This document shows, one piece after another, positions 9,403 through 18,412 of a DNA stretch of 64,000 nucleotides. This DNA is from VBAU01 sp036005185 (GTDB taxonomy: Bacteria > Bacteroidota > Bacteroidia > Chitinophagales > Chitinophagaceae). The notes under the pieces are model-generated. The model searched no databases and had not been told where the DNA came from. It was given only the letters and a program-made list of their open reading frames with translations. Position 1 is the stretch's first letter. Every line of letters begins with the position of its first letter. The position numbers were made by a program, and so were the translations under genes. The stretch is from positions 186,001-250,000 of the forward strand of contig DASYQS010000038.1 of NCBI GenBank assembly GCA_036005185.1, in the 5' to 3' direction.

Positions 9403-10788
9403 ATGCTTCGTCCATCTGTTTTTTTCAATTTGCTTTTTTATTCTATTCTTTTTCTGGCTTCACGCAATTCTGCTTCTACATCCAACGAAAAACAAAACGG
9501 CGACTCGACTGTTGCTAAAGTAAATTTAATCGATGGTCATCCTGACTGGATCATGCAAGGGAATATATACGAGGTGAATATTCGCCAATATACACCTGAG
9601 GGAAATTTTAAAGCTTTTGAAAAGAGCTTAGATCGGCTGAAAGGTATGGGAGTACAAACTTTATGGTTCATGCCGATTAATCCTATCAGCAAAGTTGATC
9701 GCAAAGGAGCGCTGGGCAGCTATTACGCTGTGTCTGATTATACAAAAATAAACCCCGAATATGGAACGATGGATGATTGGAAAGGACTGGTAAAACATGC
9801 TCATGATATGGGGTTTAAAGTTATTATTGATTGGGTGCCTAATCATACAGGAGCTGATCATCCCTGGTTGAAAAGCCATCCGGATTTTTATGAAAAAGAT
9901 AGTACAGGTAAAGCAATTTCTCCCTTTGATTGGACCGATGTGCGGCAACTCAATTTTGCCAATAAAGAAATGCGCGACAGCATGGCTGCAGCTATGAAAT
10001 TCTGGGTTACCGAAACGGATATTGATGGTTTCCGTTGTGATCATGTTGAAAGATTCCAATCCGAACTTTGGAAACAATCCATTCCCGAATTAAAAAAGAT
10101 AAAAAGCATTTTAATGCTGGCAGAAGCTGAAGGTGGCTGGATCTATTCTGTTGGCTTTGACATGGATTATGGCTGGAAATTATTTCATACTACTGTAGAT
10201 GTTGCTGCTGGTAAAAAAACTGCTTTGTCAATAGATTCAGTAATGACTTCTCTCGATACATCATCACCTAAAAATGCTTTGCAGTTATATTTTACCAGCA
10301 ATCATGATGAGAACAGTTGGAATAAGGCAGATTATAAAACGATGCCGGGAGCTTCGCATGCTCCATTCGCTGTGCTCATACAAACTATAAAAAGATCCAT
10401 ACCATTAATATATAGCGGTCAAGAAGAGCCTTTTCTTGATAGCATTAGCTTTTTTTACAAAGACACTATTCAGTTTAATAAATACGCAAGAGCCGGATTT
10501 TACAAATCACTTTTAAACTTAAGAAAGAATAATGCAGCGCTTGCCGCCAACGTAAGCTTTAAAAGGATAAATGTCGGAAATGATAAGGCTTTATTCTGCT
10601 ATGTAAGGGAGGCATCTGGTAAAAAGGTTTTCGTGATATTGAATCTTTCTTCAAAAGAACAAACGATTAAAATAACGAATACTAGCTTGCATGGCAATCC
10701 ATATAATTTATTTATGGGAAACAATGAACCTTTAAGTGATAAACCATGGAAAATACAACCATGGGGGTATGTAGTATATGTTTACTGA
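9403..10788 (+). CDS. Secreted GH13 alpha-amylase family glycoside hydrolase
   Basis: A GH13 (beta/alpha)8 enzyme of 461 residues from the ATG at 9403; a GTG at 9349 would add 18 residues ahead of the signal peptide, so I reject it. Signal peptide covers ~1-25. Catalytic residues are all present: nucleophile Asp213 in GFRCDHVE, acid/base Glu241 in LAEAEG and Asp302 in TSNHDENSW. Region I is DWVPNHTG. A C-terminal beta-sandwich (~385-461, FVILNLSS) completes the usual layout. It should cleave or transfer alpha-glucans in the periplasm or outside the cell. No SusCD partner is adjacent. Confidence 0.9.
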   Translation: MLRPSVFFNLLFYSILFLASRNSASTSNEKQNGDSTVAKVNLIDGHPDWIMQGNIYEVNIRQYTPEGNFKAFEKSLDRLKGMGVQTLWFMPINPISKVDRKGALGSYYAVSDYTKINPEYGTMDDWKGLVKHAHDMGFKVIIDWVPNHTGADHPWLKSHPDFYEKDSTGKAISPFDWTDVRQLNFANKEMRDSMAAAMKFWVTETDIDGFRCDHVERFQSELWKQSIPELKKIKSILMLAEAEGGWIYSVGFDMDYGWKLFHTTVDVAAGKKTALSIDSVMTSLDTSSPKNALQLYFTSNHDENSWNKADYKTMPGASHAPFAVLIQTIKRSIPLIYSGQEEPFLDSISFFYKDTIQFNKYARAGFYKSLLNLRKNNAALAANVSFKRINVGNDKALFCYVREASGKKVFVILNLSSKEQTIKITNTSLHGNPYNLFMGNNEPLSDKPWKIQPWGYVVYVY

Positions 10789-10815
10789 TCGAATTAGGCG
10801 AAGACTCTAACGACA

Positions 10816-10843
10816 AAGCAATCTGAATACATTCAGATTGCTT
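10816..10843. terminator. Hairpin between convergent genes
   Basis: A perfect 11-bp inverted repeat (AAGCAATCTGA/TCAGATTGCTT) with a 6-nt loop lies 28 bp after the amylase stop and 60 bp before the stop of the convergent DoxX-like gene. A TTTTAAT stretch follows on the + side. Confidence 0.65.
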
Positions 10844-10902
10844 CATCTCAACTTTTAATAAAATAGACTTGGCCGGGTAGTTTTAAATAAACAAAGGAAG
10901 TC

Positions 10903-11349
10903 TCAGGCGATTTTTGCATCTGCAATTTTAATTTTTTCATCCTGATAATAATTTGATTGGTTTGAGAATTTAGTTACTAAGCTCGCTTTGCGTTTTTTGT
11001 GATAAAAAACATAAGAGCAAATACCCAATCCAATTGGAAGCGTCATAAAAATCCAGTTGGCTGCAGGAGCACCTAAAGACATAATAGAGTATGTCGCACC
11101 AATCAGGTCAAAAAATAAACCAGCATAAGCCCATTCTTTAATTCTTGGAAAGCCAGGTACAAGTATTGCTACCACTCCAAGTAACTTAGCTACTCCAATA
11201 AAAGGAATAAAATAGAGGGGGTAACCTAGGCCTTCGTGCATGCCTTTTACTGCTACTGGTGAAGACAGTATATCAGGAATAGCAGACCCTAACATAAAAA
11301 AGGCAAACAGGCTTGTAAAGATCCAGTAGATGATTTTAGTCTTTTTCAT
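10903..11349 (-). CDS. DoxX-like membrane protein
   Basis: A 148-residue protein with four predicted membrane helices (about 7-27, 47-65, 73-93, 98-116) and a short charged cytoplasmic tail. The FIGVAKLLGVVAILVPGFPRIKEWAYAG stretch (read in two parts around the loop) is characteristic of DoxX-like proteins. Such proteins are small inner-membrane proteins of uncertain redox-related role. It is divergent from the GNAT gene by about 170 bp. A second DoxX family protein at 54376 is only distantly similar. Confidence 0.78.
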   Translation of the reverse strand: MKKTKIIYWIFTSLFAFFMLGSAIPDILSSPVAVKGMHEGLGYPLYFIPFIGVAKLLGVVAILVPGFPRIKEWAYAGLFFDLIGATYSIMSLGAPAANWIFMTLPIGLGICSYVFYHKKRKASLVTKFSNQSNYYQDEKIKIADAKIA

Positions 11350-11518
11350 TTTTTAAAATTTTAGTGAACAATAATTTTAAATGTTTGTCATCACAAAACT
11401 ATCATGCGCAAATAAATTTTGTGGGGTGCTGTTGCGGCGAATTGAGGGGGCAATTACGACTTTAGGCTTATTTTTAAAAAATTATCTAGGCATCTTTGTA
11501 AAACCAACGGCAATCACA

Positions 11519-12001
11519 ATGATCAGAAAAGCAACTCAGAAAGATTTTGACTTCATTTACGAGCTTCACGTGCATCCGCAGGTAAATCTTTTCCTGTTCT
11601 ACGAAATAATGAGTGAAGACGAATTCAAAATCATATTTAATGGACTGTTGGAACAAGGCATTTTGTACGTATATGAAGAAGATGAAACTTTGAAAGGCAT
11701 GTTTAAGCTGGTACCTAAAGAACACAGAGCTTCCCATATTGTTTTTCTTGGTGGTGTTGCTATTCATCCATCATTTTCAGGCAAAGGCTGCGGTCAGCGA
11801 ATGTTAAATGAAATTATTTCTTTTGGTAAAGAAATGGGGTTTCTTCGTATGGAATTAGGAGTTTCAACAATTAATGAAAAGGCAATTCATCTTTATGAAA
11901 AAGCTGGTTTTAAAAGAGAAGGCATTTTAAAAAAATATATTCACCTTAAAAGAGAAAATATTTTTTTGGATGATATTTTAATGGCTTATTTGTATGAATA
12001 A
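11519..12001 (+). CDS. GNAT family N-acetyltransferase
   Basis: A 160-residue GNAT enzyme. The acetyl-CoA pyrophosphate loop is visible as HPSFSGKGCGQRMLNEII (R/Q-x-x-G-x-G/A pattern), with the C-terminal strand-helix pair NEKAIHLYEKAGFKREG typical of the RimI-like branch. The frame is open further upstream to an ATG at 11381, but the domain begins at MIRKATQKDFDFIYE, so I take the ATG at 11519. Acceptor substrate is unknown; the family acetylates amines of small molecules or proteins. Cytoplasmic and monocistronic. Confidence 0.85.
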   Translation: MIRKATQKDFDFIYELHVHPQVNLFLFYEIMSEDEFKIIFNGLLEQGILYVYEEDETLKGMFKLVPKEHRASHIVFLGGVAIHPSFSGKGCGQRMLNEIISFGKEMGFLRMELGVSTINEKAIHLYEKAGFKREGILKKYIHLKRENIFLDDILMAYLYE

Positions 12002-12122
12002 GTAGCGAAAAAGTTTAACAATTGTTTCGATGGGAAAACACCTTCAAGCCGCATATATCGGAAAATCTACCGTTATTCAACATTTAGATTTCGCATATAT
12101 GCATCATGCTGTAAAATTGCGT

Positions 12123-14783
12123 ATGAACAAAACCTTCTTGCTGATAACCTGGGCTATTCTATTCTTTCTCACAGCTAAAAGTCAGTCAGGCGATTCCATC
12201 ATAAAAAGGAAATACTTTACAAAACAACTTGAAGGTACAATTACCATTGATGGTATGCCCAATGAGGAGGTATGGAATGGTGTAGAATGGGGAGGTGATT
12301 TTGTTCAGTGGCAGCCTAACGAAGGTAAACCGCCGTCTCAGCAAACCAATTTCAAAATTCTTTACGACGAAAAATTCCTTTACATAGCCTACAAATGTTA
12401 TGACTTATCACCGGACTCAATCATAAAACGAATGGGAAGAAGAGATGAATTTCCTGGTGATTGGGTTGAAATAAATATTGACAGTTATCACGATCAGCGC
12501 ACCGCGTTCTCATTCACACTTTCCGTTTCAGGTGTTCGCGGTGATGAGTTTGTTTCAAATAATGGAGATTACTGGGACGCTAATTGGAATCCAATATGGT
12601 TTTCTAAAACTCATATTGATAATGATGGCTGGACAGCAGAAGTAAAGATCCCATTCAGTCAATTAAGATATGGTAACGAACCTGAAAAAGTCTGGGGCTT
12701 TCAAGTCACAAGACGCTTGTTTCGCAAAGAAGAACGTTCTTACTGGCAACATATACCGCAAAATGCAGGTGTGTGGGTTAGCCGGTTTGGAGAGTTACAT
12801 GGGTTGAAAAACATTCCGATGCACAGACAGGTTGAATTGGCTCCTTATGTAATTGTGCAAGCGGATAAATACAAAAAAGAACTGGGTAATCCATTTGCAA
12901 AAGGTTTAGACAAGCGATTAGCCGGAGGTTTAGATGGTAAGGTTGCGGTTACCAATGACCTTATTCTTGATTTCACCGTCAATCCTGATTTTGGCCAAGT
13001 GGAAGCAGATCCATCACAAGTCCGCATTGATGGATTTCAGAATTTTTTTGATGAGCGAAGACCATTTTTTGTTGAAAGCAGAAATATTTTCGATTATCAA
13101 TTAACAGGTTCTATTGCCGGTGGTGATTATGACGCTGACCTTTTATTTTATTCACGCCGGATCGGAAGTTCACCTCATGGATATCCCAATACCGCCACCG
13201 GAGAATATGTTAAGTTTCCACAGAATACTTCCATTCTTGGCGCAGCTAAATTCAGCGGTAAAACAAAAAAAGGATTGAGCATTGGCATTCTTGAGAGTAT
13301 TACTGAAAGAGAAATGGCAACAATTGATAATGCTGGTCAAAAAAGAAAAGAATTGGTTGAACCGCTCACAAGTTATTTTGTAGGAAGATTGCAAAAGGAT
13401 ATTAAAGCAGGCAATACGATCATTGGAGGTATTATCACGGCTGTGAATCGGGAAAATGGGTTGAACGATATTTTACATCGCAGCGCTTATTCAGGAGGTT
13501 TAGATTTTTTGCAGTATTGGAAAAATCGCACCTGGTATATCCGCGGCAACATTGTTTTTAGCCATGTGCAGGGAACTAAAGAAGCCATGCTCAATACACA
13601 AACAGCTTTTGAACATCTTTTTCAACGCGGAGGGGCTACTGAGGTGTCAGTGGATAGCAATCGCACTTCACTTACAGGAATGGGCGGCACCATTAGATTT
13701 GGAAAGAGTGGAGGCAGATCAGGCAGGTTGGGTGAAGTGTTTAAATTTGAAACAGGGGTTACTTTCCGTTCACCAGGGTTGGAGTTAAATGATATTGGTT
13801 TTATGCTCACATCAAATGAGATCAATCATTTTACATGGGCAGGTTTGCATTTTCAAAAACCGTTTTCCATTTTCCGTAATGCACGTCTGAATTATAATCA
13901 TTGGTCAAGATGGGATTATAGCGGAAAATTTATTTACCAGGCATTTAATTTTAATTCACATGCCACTTTTAAAAACAACTGGCAATCAGGCACAGGTTTA
14001 ACATGGCCTGTATTTGGTATTTCAAATAATGCTTTAAGAGGGGCTTCAGCGGTACGACGCCTTCCGGGTCTTGGTCACAATCTTTATATAACATCTGATT
14101 ACCGAAAAAAAGTTTACGCAAATTTGAATCTTTTCAATTTTTGGGGATTTAGAAATTTAATGCGGGTTAAAGAGTTTGGATTATCCCTATCTTTTCAACC
14201 ATTGGATGCTTTGCGGATCATTCTTAGTGCAAACTATTCTTATAATTGGCGTAAGCAAGATCAGTTTGTAAGTAACATAGACTACAATAATACGATCAGG
14301 ACAATCGTGGGTGAAGTAAAACAAAAAACACTTCGATTCACTGGCAGGCTGAGTTATAACATTACTCCAGATCTAACGCTCCAATATTATGGGCAGCCAT
14401 ATATTACCCGGCCTTTATATAATCACTTTGCGTATGTCTCCAGTCCTTTGGCCAAAAAATCTGAAAACAGATTTTATGTTTTTAATGCTAGTCAGATCAG
14501 TTTAAGTAATGATGAATACCTTGTTGATGAAAATAAAGATGGTATTACAGATTACAGCTTTGGCAAACCTGATTTCAATTTTGTACAGTTCCGTTCTAAC
14601 TTGGTAATACGCTGGGAATATAAGCGTGGCTCTGAGCTATATCTTGTATGGTCACAAGCAAACACGCCTGATGCATACGCCGAACTTGATACACCTATAT
14701 TCGAAAGCTTATTCGACAATGCTTTTGCCGAGCAAGCTCGAAATATATTTTTGATAAAATGGACTTACCGTTTTTTAAGATAA
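12123..14783 (+). CDS. Secreted DUF5916 protein with CBM9-like N-terminal domain
   Basis: From the ATG at 12123 this is an 886-residue protein with a signal peptide (~1-20, ending AKSQS); an upstream ATG at 12030 would place 31 extra residues before it. Residues ~30-210 form a carbohydrate-binding-module-9-like beta-sandwich (IDGMPNEEVWNGV ... VEINIDSYHDQRTAFSF ... VKIPFSQLRY). The rest matches DUF5916, including DFTVNPDFGQVEADPSQV and DERRPFFVES, and ends in aromatic-rich beta strands (IKWTYRFLR) like an outer-membrane barrel. Members are widespread in Bacteroidota and sometimes linked to polysaccharide use, but none has a firm biochemical role that I know. It stands alone. Confidence 0.83.
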   Translation: MNKTFLLITWAILFFLTAKSQSGDSIIKRKYFTKQLEGTITIDGMPNEEVWNGVEWGGDFVQWQPNEGKPPSQQTNFKILYDEKFLYIAYKCYDLSPDSIIKRMGRRDEFPGDWVEINIDSYHDQRTAFSFTLSVSGVRGDEFVSNNGDYWDANWNPIWFSKTHIDNDGWTAEVKIPFSQLRYGNEPEKVWGFQVTRRLFRKEERSYWQHIPQNAGVWVSRFGELHGLKNIPMHRQVELAPYVIVQADKYKKELGNPFAKGLDKRLAGGLDGKVAVTNDLILDFTVNPDFGQVEADPSQVRIDGFQNFFDERRPFFVESRNIFDYQLTGSIAGGDYDADLLFYSRRIGSSPHGYPNTATGEYVKFPQNTSILGAAKFSGKTKKGLSIGILESITEREMATIDNAGQKRKELVEPLTSYFVGRLQKDIKAGNTIIGGIITAVNRENGLNDILHRSAYSGGLDFLQYWKNRTWYIRGNIVFSHVQGTKEAMLNTQTAFEHLFQRGGATEVSVDSNRTSLTGMGGTIRFGKSGGRSGRLGEVFKFETGVTFRSPGLELNDIGFMLTSNEINHFTWAGLHFQKPFSIFRNARLNYNHWSRWDYSGKFIYQAFNFNSHATFKNNWQSGTGLTWPVFGISNNALRGASAVRRLPGLGHNLYITSDYRKKVYANLNLFNFWGFRNLMRVKEFGLSLSFQPLDALRIILSANYSYNWRKQDQFVSNIDYNNTIRTIVGEVKQKTLRFTGRLSYNITPDLTLQYYGQPYITRPLYNHFAYVSSPLAKKSENRFYVFNASQISLSNDEYLVDENKDGITDYSFGKPDFNFVQFRSNLVIRWEYKRGSELYLVWSQANTPDAYAELDTPIFESLFDNAFAEQARNIFLIKWTYRFLR

Positions 14784-14922
14784 AATATTTCAATAAAATT
14801 TATACTTCTGTTTTTTCTATAATTAGTATAAATTCTCGTATCAATCCGGTGTATGTTTTTGAATTCCCCTCAAAAATATTAAATAACAACGTCATTGCAT
14901 TTACTTTTCATTAGCATTCTAT

Positions 14923-14929
14923 TATCTTG
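14923..14929 (+). promoter_or_regulatory. Candidate -7 promoter element of L,D-transpeptidase gene 1
   Basis: TATCTTG resembles the Bacteroidota -7 box (TAnnTTTG, one T short) and sits 19 bp before the ATG. It lies in the block CATTCTATTATCTTG, which is repeated exactly before the paralogue at 22757. The conservation between paralogues is the main support. Confidence 0.5.
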
Positions 14930-14947
14930 TAAGTAAATGAAATCCCT

Positions 14948-15601
14948 ATGAAGAACAGAGCCGCTGGCGCTACTGCAATTGCATTATTTCTGTGTATTAT
15001 CTCCTGCACTGCTCTTGAAAAAAATAAAACAGATGAACCATATCCTCCTAGAAATGAAAAAAAAGAAACCTACTCTGTTGTTTCAAAAACAACACCCACG
15101 TACGTCACGAAAAATCGAGTGAATGAAATAAATGTCTATGCCCATCAAAAAGGGTTTTCAACCAAGTATTGTTTCCTGATCGATATGAGCTTGCCTAGCG
15201 GCCGCAATCGCTTTTTTGTTTATGATCTTGAGAAAAATTTTGTTGTCTATTCAGGTCTTGTAGCCCACGGAAGTTGCAATGAGAAATTTCTGTCTCAAGC
15301 AAAGTTTTCCAATGCACCCAGTAGTGGATGCAGCTCGCTGGGTAAATACAGGGTTGGAGCATTTTATCGGGGCAGCTATGGCAAATCGTTCAAGCTACAC
15401 GGTCTGGAGTATAGTAACTCCAATGCCTACAAAAGGGCTGTTGTTCTTCATGGCTTTAGTTGCGTTCCCAACGAAGAAATCTATCCAAGAGCGCTTTGTA
15501 ATAGTCTTGGATGCACAATGGTCTCAAATAGTTTTTTTGATAAACTTTCACGAATAATCGAACAGTCGCAAAAACCAGTTCTATTATGGGTTTATCAATA
15601 A
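14948..15601 (+). CDS. Murein L,D-transpeptidase catalytic domain lipoprotein, copy 1
   Basis: A 217-residue lipoprotein with signal peptide and lipobox IISC (Cys20). Residues ~60-217 form the murein L,D-transpeptidase catalytic domain: LHGF with His168 and SLGC with nucleophile Cys189 match the HXX...S-x-G-C active site of YkuD-like enzymes. It should act on peptidoglycan peptides in the periplasm, forming 3-3 crosslinks or attaching molecules. The linker after the lipid anchor (~21-58) is short and charged. A close paralogue lies at 22757 with the same upstream sequence. It converges on the Pr6Pr gene with only 13 bp between stops. Confidence 0.85.
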   Translation: MKNRAAGATAIALFLCIISCTALEKNKTDEPYPPRNEKKETYSVVSKTTPTYVTKNRVNEINVYAHQKGFSTKYCFLIDMSLPSGRNRFFVYDLEKNFVVYSGLVAHGSCNEKFLSQAKFSNAPSSGCSSLGKYRVGAFYRGSYGKSFKLHGLEYSNSNAYKRAVVLHGFSCVPNEEIYPRALCNSLGCTMVSNSFFDKLSRIIEQSQKPVLLWVYQ

Positions 15602-15614
15602 ATCAATTTTCTGT

Positions 15615-16268
15615 TCACAAGAGTAATTTAGTTTTGCGACCTATCCATTTATCCAATGTCACGATTAAAAGACCCACAACAAAAAATACAATCATCAATC
15701 CAAGACAATTTAGTATAACACGACCATAGGTTAATTCTTTTAGGTTAATAAATGGATATGGATAAAAACCTTCAATAGCCCCGCGAGTCATTGCATACAC
15801 TAAATAAGCAACCGGGAAGATCAACCATTGAAAAGGATGTATCCATTTTAGTGCACCCTTTGGTGTAAATAATAACCAATACAATATGAATAAGACAGGT
15901 ACTGCAACATGCAGCAACTCGTCGGCTAATAATTGCAGGCCCTTAGGTTCCCAAAGATTTCGCAGAATAATGTTGTACACCAGCCCCACAATAAAAATGT
16001 ATAATGCCACCGCAGCAATGGATGAAGGATTTAAAAAAAATCTACCTATGCCGGAGTTAAGTGAAATTAAACTGCATGTAAGACTAATTGCCACTAATAA
16101 ATTACAGATCACGGTAAAGAAAAACAGAAATCTTCCGACTGCCTGTAAAGGAGTTAAGCCATTACCCGGTGTATTAGCAATAAGAATGTATAATTGAATC
16201 GCCAGAGCAAACCATGCAGTTAGAGCTGTTATGATCTGAAGAATAAGCGAGAATCGTTTTTTATTCAT
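15615..16268 (-). CDS. Pr6Pr family membrane protein
   Basis: A 217-residue protein with six membrane helices (about 10-30, 45-68, 83-103, 118-135, 147-165, 188-208). The order and the loop HPFQWLIFPVAYLVYAMTRG followed by GFYPYPFIN are characteristic of the Pr6Pr/FAR-17a-like family, whose eukaryotic relatives include lipid (FAHFA) hydrolases with a Thr/His active site. The bacterial role is not established. It converges with L,D-transpeptidase gene 1. The 293 bp upstream of its start hold no gene that I can recognise. Confidence 0.8.
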   Translation of the reverse strand: MNKKRFSLILQIITALTAWFALAIQLYILIANTPGNGLTPLQAVGRFLFFFTVICNLLVAISLTCSLISLNSGIGRFFLNPSSIAAVALYIFIVGLVYNIILRNLWEPKGLQLLADELLHVAVPVLFILYWLLFTPKGALKWIHPFQWLIFPVAYLVYAMTRGAIEGFYPYPFINLKELTYGRVILNCLGLMIVFFVVGLLIVTLDKWIGRKTKLLL

Positions 16269-16561
16269 TCCTGTTAAATCATGAAATAGAAAGATAGCAA
16301 TTTCTACAAAAACAAAGTTTGATTTAATTGTCCCAGCTTAAGAACTAGAATCAATGCTTCAACGCCTTATCAAGAAATTTAAAACATCATCTTCCCATGT
16401 TTTAACGCTTAGGAAAACAAGATTATGCCCTTCTCTATTAGTGCCCGTCTGAATGGTTTATTGAATACCATAAAAAAATGAGAGTAGTTATAATTTGTTT
16501 GAACATAATCCGAACAAATGATTTTTGCAACCTTAAAATTTTTCAATGGCAACAATCAAGA

Positions 16562-17443
16562 TCATTTCATTTTAAGCTTTAAAAAATCATATTTTAGACT
16601 TAATTGAATCCCGCTGGCATGAATAAAAAAATCATTGGGATCGTCCTCAGCACTATACTCATATATTTTAATTAGCCGCCATAGAAATGCAGCGCCTAGC
16701 TGAAATTTTTTTTGCTGTAACCAATAATGCAATCCACAATCTACTGTAGCATAATGCAGCGACATTGGCCCTCCTTCATTGAAAAAACTTTTAAAACGGG
16801 GTATATATGTTCCACTGGTTTCTAAGGCAAGAGAAGATTTTAAAGATAATGATTTCCTTAGCCGTGCGCCGACGAAAGGATAAGGCAATGACTGTGTAAC
16901 AAAATCTTCATGCTGCTCCTGCCCATACCCTGGTAAAATAGTTCCATTCGCATAAAAGTTAAGAGCGTCATAGACTAAGCCAGTAATAAGATCAGGATAA
17001 AAACCATCAGAAGATCGAAACGATTTTTCAAAACTCAATTTTATGCGATAAAAATTTGTTTGATTAATAGATACCCCATCAGCGCCTTTTATGAGGGCGC
17101 CATTATAGAAGATATTTTTATTTATTATGTGGTGGCCTGAAAAGAAAAAACGCCCTGCAGAAAATGTGAAAAAAGAAGAAGAGTTATTGATCCGACGTGA
17201 GATTTTAATCGCGGGATATATCAAATTATTCATTCCCAGATCATGGGTCAGATAAAGCTTATCGCCTGTATGCTCAGATTCTCCTACCTGGACATACCCA
17301 CCAAACTTAAGTGCATTCCAGCAAGTCAATTCAACGCTCCATTTTTTGTTTGAAGAATCTGGAAAAACTGATTGAGCATACAAAATTTGAATCCAGTTAT
17401 TAAAAAGAAAGCATAGGCAGATTATATAAATTGTTCTTTTCAT
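16562..17443 (-). CDS. Predicted outer-membrane beta-barrel protein
   Basis: A 293-residue secreted protein not assigned to a named family. Signal peptide covers ~1-24 (ending LYAQS). The remainder alternates hydrophobic and polar residues with many aromatic ends, and closes with a Lys-Phe-type strand, which fits a small outer-membrane barrel of 10-12 strands. It follows the lipoprotein gene 17545-18375 after 101 bp on the same strand, so the receptor, lipoprotein and barrel may share a transcript. No enzymatic motif is visible. Confidence 0.6.
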   Translation of the reverse strand: MKRTIYIICLCFLFNNWIQILYAQSVFPDSSNKKWSVELTCWNALKFGGYVQVGESEHTGDKLYLTHDLGMNNLIYPAIKISRRINNSSSFFTFSAGRFFFSGHHIINKNIFYNGALIKGADGVSINQTNFYRIKLSFEKSFRSSDGFYPDLITGLVYDALNFYANGTILPGYGQEQHEDFVTQSLPYPFVGARLRKSLSLKSSLALETSGTYIPRFKSFFNEGGPMSLHYATVDCGLHYWLQQKKFQLGAAFLWRLIKIYEYSAEDDPNDFFIHASGIQLSLKYDFLKLKMK

Positions 17444-17544
17444 CTTTAAAGCTAAATAAGCATAGTGTATCCTACTGACCCTTATCAGCTACTATTAAAC
17501 CTTGCAGTATAAACTTAATTGTAAAATCCTCTGTTAAAATTATT

Positions 17545-18375
17545 CTATTTAAATTTCAAAGAAGTTATGGGATGTATTTCCCATGCATTGGCTGGTCTTG
17601 CTTTTTCAGGGCCGATTACACCATTATGATGTTGCTTATCAAAAAACAAGCTCCCTTTGATTTCAATTTTTAACGGTTGCTCAAAAAAATAATAACCACT
17701 CTTGCATAAGTCTTGGGACGCTCTTGAATAGAAGCTGGTTCGTACAGTTTTTAGGATAGGGAATGACGCATCACCGGCCAGCGGAAGACCGCTAACCTCT
17801 ACATTGAAATATTTTGTTGTAGCAGATGGTTTTTTTGTTGTGCCGATGATAACATGAAAATCTTCATCTGTTTGGCGTGAATAACAATAGAGGTAAGTCT
17901 TTTTTATTTTGACATTTCTGTTCTCTGCGGGAATTCTTAAACTGTTATTGCCTGGAATAACGGCAGCCATATCATTAGCATCTTGTAATGTTTTCATAAA
18001 GACACGAAGGGTATTGAAGTTTTCAAGGCTCGCAGGGCTTATTGATATTTTTGCCTGTTTCCTATTTGATCCTTCAAAATTTTCTGAGTCACATCTTCCA
18101 TCTACTACAATGATGGTAAAAGCAGCACTATGAGCCCCACCTCCCGACCTGAACTGCATGGTATCTGTATCTTCAAGAGAATCAGGATCGGGTTCATATC
18201 TCATTATAAATAATTCACCCTTGCTATTTTTATAGATAGCTCTTTTCTTCGTTTCCAACTGATTAATATCAGTAATGGTGTCTAAACCCGCAGCCTTTGA
18301 TTTGCTGATCTTATAAGTGCTTTTGCAGGATGCTAATAGAATAGCAAGCAGAAAAATAAAAATTGAGGTTTTCAT
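17545..18375 (-). CDS. Conserved hypothetical lipoprotein
   Basis: A 276-residue lipoprotein with lipobox LLASC (Cys17). Residues ~75-120 (AAFTIIVVDGRCDSEN) and the C-terminal part (DEDFHVIIG ... KGSLFFDKQH ... NAWEIHPITSLKF) recall a secreted domain seen next to nuclease-like proteins, where 'D-x-HV' and 'WE-HP' recur; I cannot name it with certainty. It begins 37 bp after the TonB-dependent receptor on the same strand, suggesting co-transcription and possibly a surface partner of that receptor. Confidence 0.6.
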   Translation of the reverse strand: MKTSIFIFLLAILLASCKSTYKISKSKAAGLDTITDINQLETKKRAIYKNSKGELFIMRYEPDPDSLEDTDTMQFRSGGGAHSAAFTIIVVDGRCDSENFEGSNRKQAKISISPASLENFNTLRVFMKTLQDANDMAAVIPGNNSLRIPAENRNVKIKKTYLYCYSRQTDEDFHVIIGTTKKPSATTKYFNVEVSGLPLAGDASFPILKTVRTSFYSRASQDLCKSGYYFFEQPLKIEIKGSLFFDKQHHNGVIGPEKARPANAWEIHPITSLKFK

Positions 18376-18412
18376 ATTCTGAGGTTTAAGCTATTTAGAA
18401 ATCGAAGCTATT

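Noticed and set aside
9661..10077. Minus-strand 138-codon frame inside the amylase gene
   Set aside because: Antisense to the catalytic core of GH13; composition follows from the sense codons.
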